NCBI RefSeq assembly: GCF_021018895.1
Contig: NC_079384.1
Span: 2,034,640 to 2,098,639 of the forward strand
DNA length: 64,000 nucleotides
Direction of reading: 5' to 3'
Origin: Seriola aureovittata
Lineage: Eukaryota; Chordata; Actinopteri; Carangiformes; Carangidae
A model generated the notes under the pieces. The model worked only from the letters and a program-made list of their open reading frames with translations. It made no database searches and was not told where the DNA came from. Within the stretch, counting starts at the first letter, position 1. Each line of letters starts with the position of its first letter. The translations under genes and the position numbers were made by a program. Shown here one piece after another: positions 59,058 through 64,000 of the stretch.

Positions 59058-60060
59058 TACTGACAGGTGTGTGGTTGGTGGACAAGTTTGTCGTTTAGCA
59101 GCATCTATCTTTTCTCTCAACAGGAAACCCTTTGAAATGTAGTTACTGCTGTTTGCCTCTGGGTGGCAGCGTGGCGGAGCTGTGATCGGTGCGGATGAGC
59201 AGTTGAACTGTACAGTGCTTTAACAGGCAGCTGAGGAGCATTAAAGCTCATCCTCCTCATCACCGCCTCATCTGATCACGTCTGTGTTTGAGAAACGAGC
59301 CTCAACGGTCGAGCAGAACCTGCCAGGAACAGCAGATCACATGAACTATGTACAAACACATTTACACAGAGGGACATGACGTCCTAAAGTTTCTTTACAT
59401 CAGGCAATGTAACGTTGGCTGAGCCCCGGTTTGTGTCTCTCATCTGTTATCGCATCCGAGTCGTAGAAATTTGTTGTTGATCTCTAAAACACTCAGAAGG
59501 AACAACATTTATCTCATGTATTAAATCTGAATTTAAAATAATTCTGTCTGTCAATTTATAAAAAGACGTTTAACCACAGAATCAAGTTTCAAGTCCATTT
59601 CTATCTCCAATCCGACATGCTAACGATAGCTGTGGTCACATCCTTCTTCAATTTGTGTTTGTGTTTGAGTAACAGCTAATTGATCCAGTTCCACGTTAGC
59701 AAAGATTTGTGAAGCTCGGATGCAAACGAATCTCACATCAAACCTTTTGTTATTTTTACCAGCGAAGAGAACTGAAGAAAACACAGAGGAATTTAGCTTC
59801 ATCTTTAGCTTCAGCTCCGACTTTCCACAGTGAAAATAACAAACACTTTGTAATTTATCAGTTGTAGCTGTTTAATGTTAATTCAGTCATGTATAAAACG
59901 AAACGTGTGCTCACGTTTCTGTGTAGAAATGTTTCTCAGCTCATCAGTTCAAATGTCACGCAGTCAAATTAAATATAAAAAAAATGTAAAATGAAGACAG
60001 CCACTTTGTTGTAGCAGAAAAACCTGTTTTAGCCACTAAATAAAAGTAATATCAGTTAAA

Positions 60061-60302
60061 GTGGTCGCTTTATTTTGAAAATTTTCCCCGTTCTGACGTC
60101 AAACGGAGCTTTACTTTGGAACTGCAGTTTATGAACTGATGAACTGTATTCTTTCCTCACTCTACAGCTGCTCCAGTCAGACAGAGCGAACCGCTAGTGC
60201 GTAGGATTATGGAAGTTCAACAGTTGAGAAAATATAATTCCAAAATAAAGGGCCGTTTGACAGCAGATTAAGTGGTAAAAATTTTCAAAATAAAGTGTAC
60301 AC
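60061..60302. mobile_element. MITE with long terminal inverted repeats
   Basis: The left end (GTGGTCGCTTTATTTTGAAA, ATTTT, then GACGTCAAACGG, CTTTACTTTGGAA) is mirrored at the right end by TTCCAAAATAAAG, GCCGTTTGACAG and AAAATTTTCAAAATAAAG, giving imperfect arms of about 61-65 bp. The core CTTTATTTTGAAAATTTT is exactly inverted. No transposase frame is present. Target duplications were not clear. Confidence 0.85.
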
Positions 60303-60656
60303 TTCAACTGACATTTGTTTTTTTTTCTAACTTGAACCACCGTCTAATAACCTGAACTATCACGTTAAGGACTTTGCAAAGACTTTTAAAACTGACGAAT
60401 GTTGTTGAACGACTTTTCTTGGTTTTTGAATTATCTTTCGTTAAATCAGCTGCTCAGTCATCGACTCTAATGTGACGATAACATACGAGAGGTAAAACCC
60501 GGGGCTCACAGTGGATGTGAGAAATGTCTCGTCCCGATCACGTGTCACGATGAACTCTCACAGATTGCATATAGAAAAATAAAAAGAAGTAAAGCCACAC
60601 CACCACGTCCATGAGCTCTGAGGAAACACTTTTGCATACTCATTTACCACGAGTGA

Positions 60657-60709
<53 letters not shown>

Positions 60710-61177
60710 TGTCGGCATACATCTGTACATGTCAACAAGTCAGAGGTGAACACACATATGCAAACATACAGTCCACGATGTACAATCCAACAGAAGGCTG
60801 TTTTTGTTCTAACGTCAGGAGCGTCACGTCTGTTTTATTTGGTAGATTCTGTGTTTGAGTTCAAGTAAATATATTTATACCATATATGTAGATTTCTATT
60901 CCTTTTTTACTAAGACAACATCATGTCTTCAAGTTTTTCTGTCTGAATATGGATGATAATATGAACGAGGTGATGGAGGAGTTTGATTAACAATATTCGT
61001 CTTATTGCACCGGGCAGTTTGGACTCGGTTCCTTTGTTCTTTGGAACAAGTGAATAAACAGATGATCCTACGTAACTCTGAGGGCTAAGATGTCAAGCGT
61101 CGCATCACAAAGCTTTAGTGTCCCACCCACTGTGTGATGGGTGACCCCCCCCCCCCCCCCACCCAGCCCTAACTCAG
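60303..61177 (-). other. map2k4: Proximal 3' UTR of map2k4 (inferred)
   Basis: Noncoding sequence downstream of the map2k4 stop holds a C16 run near 61,145 and a TG microsatellite at 60,660. No strong AATAAA could be singled out on the minus strand here. The UTR end may lie further left, even as far as the bidirectional signal cluster near 57.1 kb. Confidence 0.4.
60660..60708. repeat. (TG)24 microsatellite
   Basis: A 49-bp TG run in the inferred map2k4 3' UTR. Confidence 0.95.
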
Positions 61178-63984
<2,807 letters not shown>

Positions 63985-64000
63985 CTGAGGGAAACACAAC

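Larger units (their letters stand above)
57126..60060. other. Interval between convergent genes
   Basis: No coding exon was seen. It holds a TG microsatellite, an interstitial telomeric tract and a C20 run at 59,038. Minus-strand map2k4 UTR may extend into it. Confidence 0.55.

Overview
The window is vertebrate nuclear DNA, most likely from a teleost fish. It has small multi-exon genes with GT-AG introns, very dense (CA)n/(TG)n microsatellites, and dispersed repeats of a style I know from fish genomes. No rRNA, tRNA, CRISPR array, bacterial gene or intact transposase gene was found.

Two genes are certain and face each other tail to tail. On the + strand, 13 coding exons from 27,498 to 54,446 encode myocardin (myocd), the cardiac and smooth-muscle coactivator of SRF. 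They join in frame to about 1,011 residues: the long cardiac-type start, RPEL motifs, a basic and Gln-rich SRF-binding region, a SAP domain, a leucine zipper and the C-terminal activation domain. On the - strand, eight coding exons from 63,984 down to 61,178 encode the kinase core and C-terminus of MAP2K4 (MKK4), the JNK/p38 MAP kinase kinase. Its 5' exons lie beyond the right edge.

Layout: 1-26,980 is gene-free flank upstream of myocd, with microsatellites, dispersed repeats, a 9.7 kb stretch almost free of dinucleotide repeats, and a CpG-rich patch near 20 kb. A 20-bp minisatellite (26,081-26,396) lies about 0.6 kb before a candidate core promoter (about 26,985-27,010). Myocd introns 1 and 2 are long and hold foldbacks and microsatellites. 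Coding exons 4-11 are compact (40.8-45.5 kb). Intron 11 is 8.1 kb, of which about 6.8 kb (46,352-53,150) is an A-rich tandem array with 36-bp and 26-27-bp units. The last two exons, encoding the activation domain, follow it. The 54.4-61.2 kb interval holds both 3' UTRs, a short interstitial telomeric tract and a MITE.

The most interesting points are: the intronic array and its many AATAAA hexamers placed just before the activation-domain exons; the apparent lack of an exon for the second RPEL motif; frame-neutral RPEL exons with CA or TG tracts close after their donors; a uORF ending 5 nt before the myocd start; and the compact convergent myocd/map2k4 arrangement. I found no wholly new gene system. 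The long antisense ORFs in the array are best explained by its repeat geometry.
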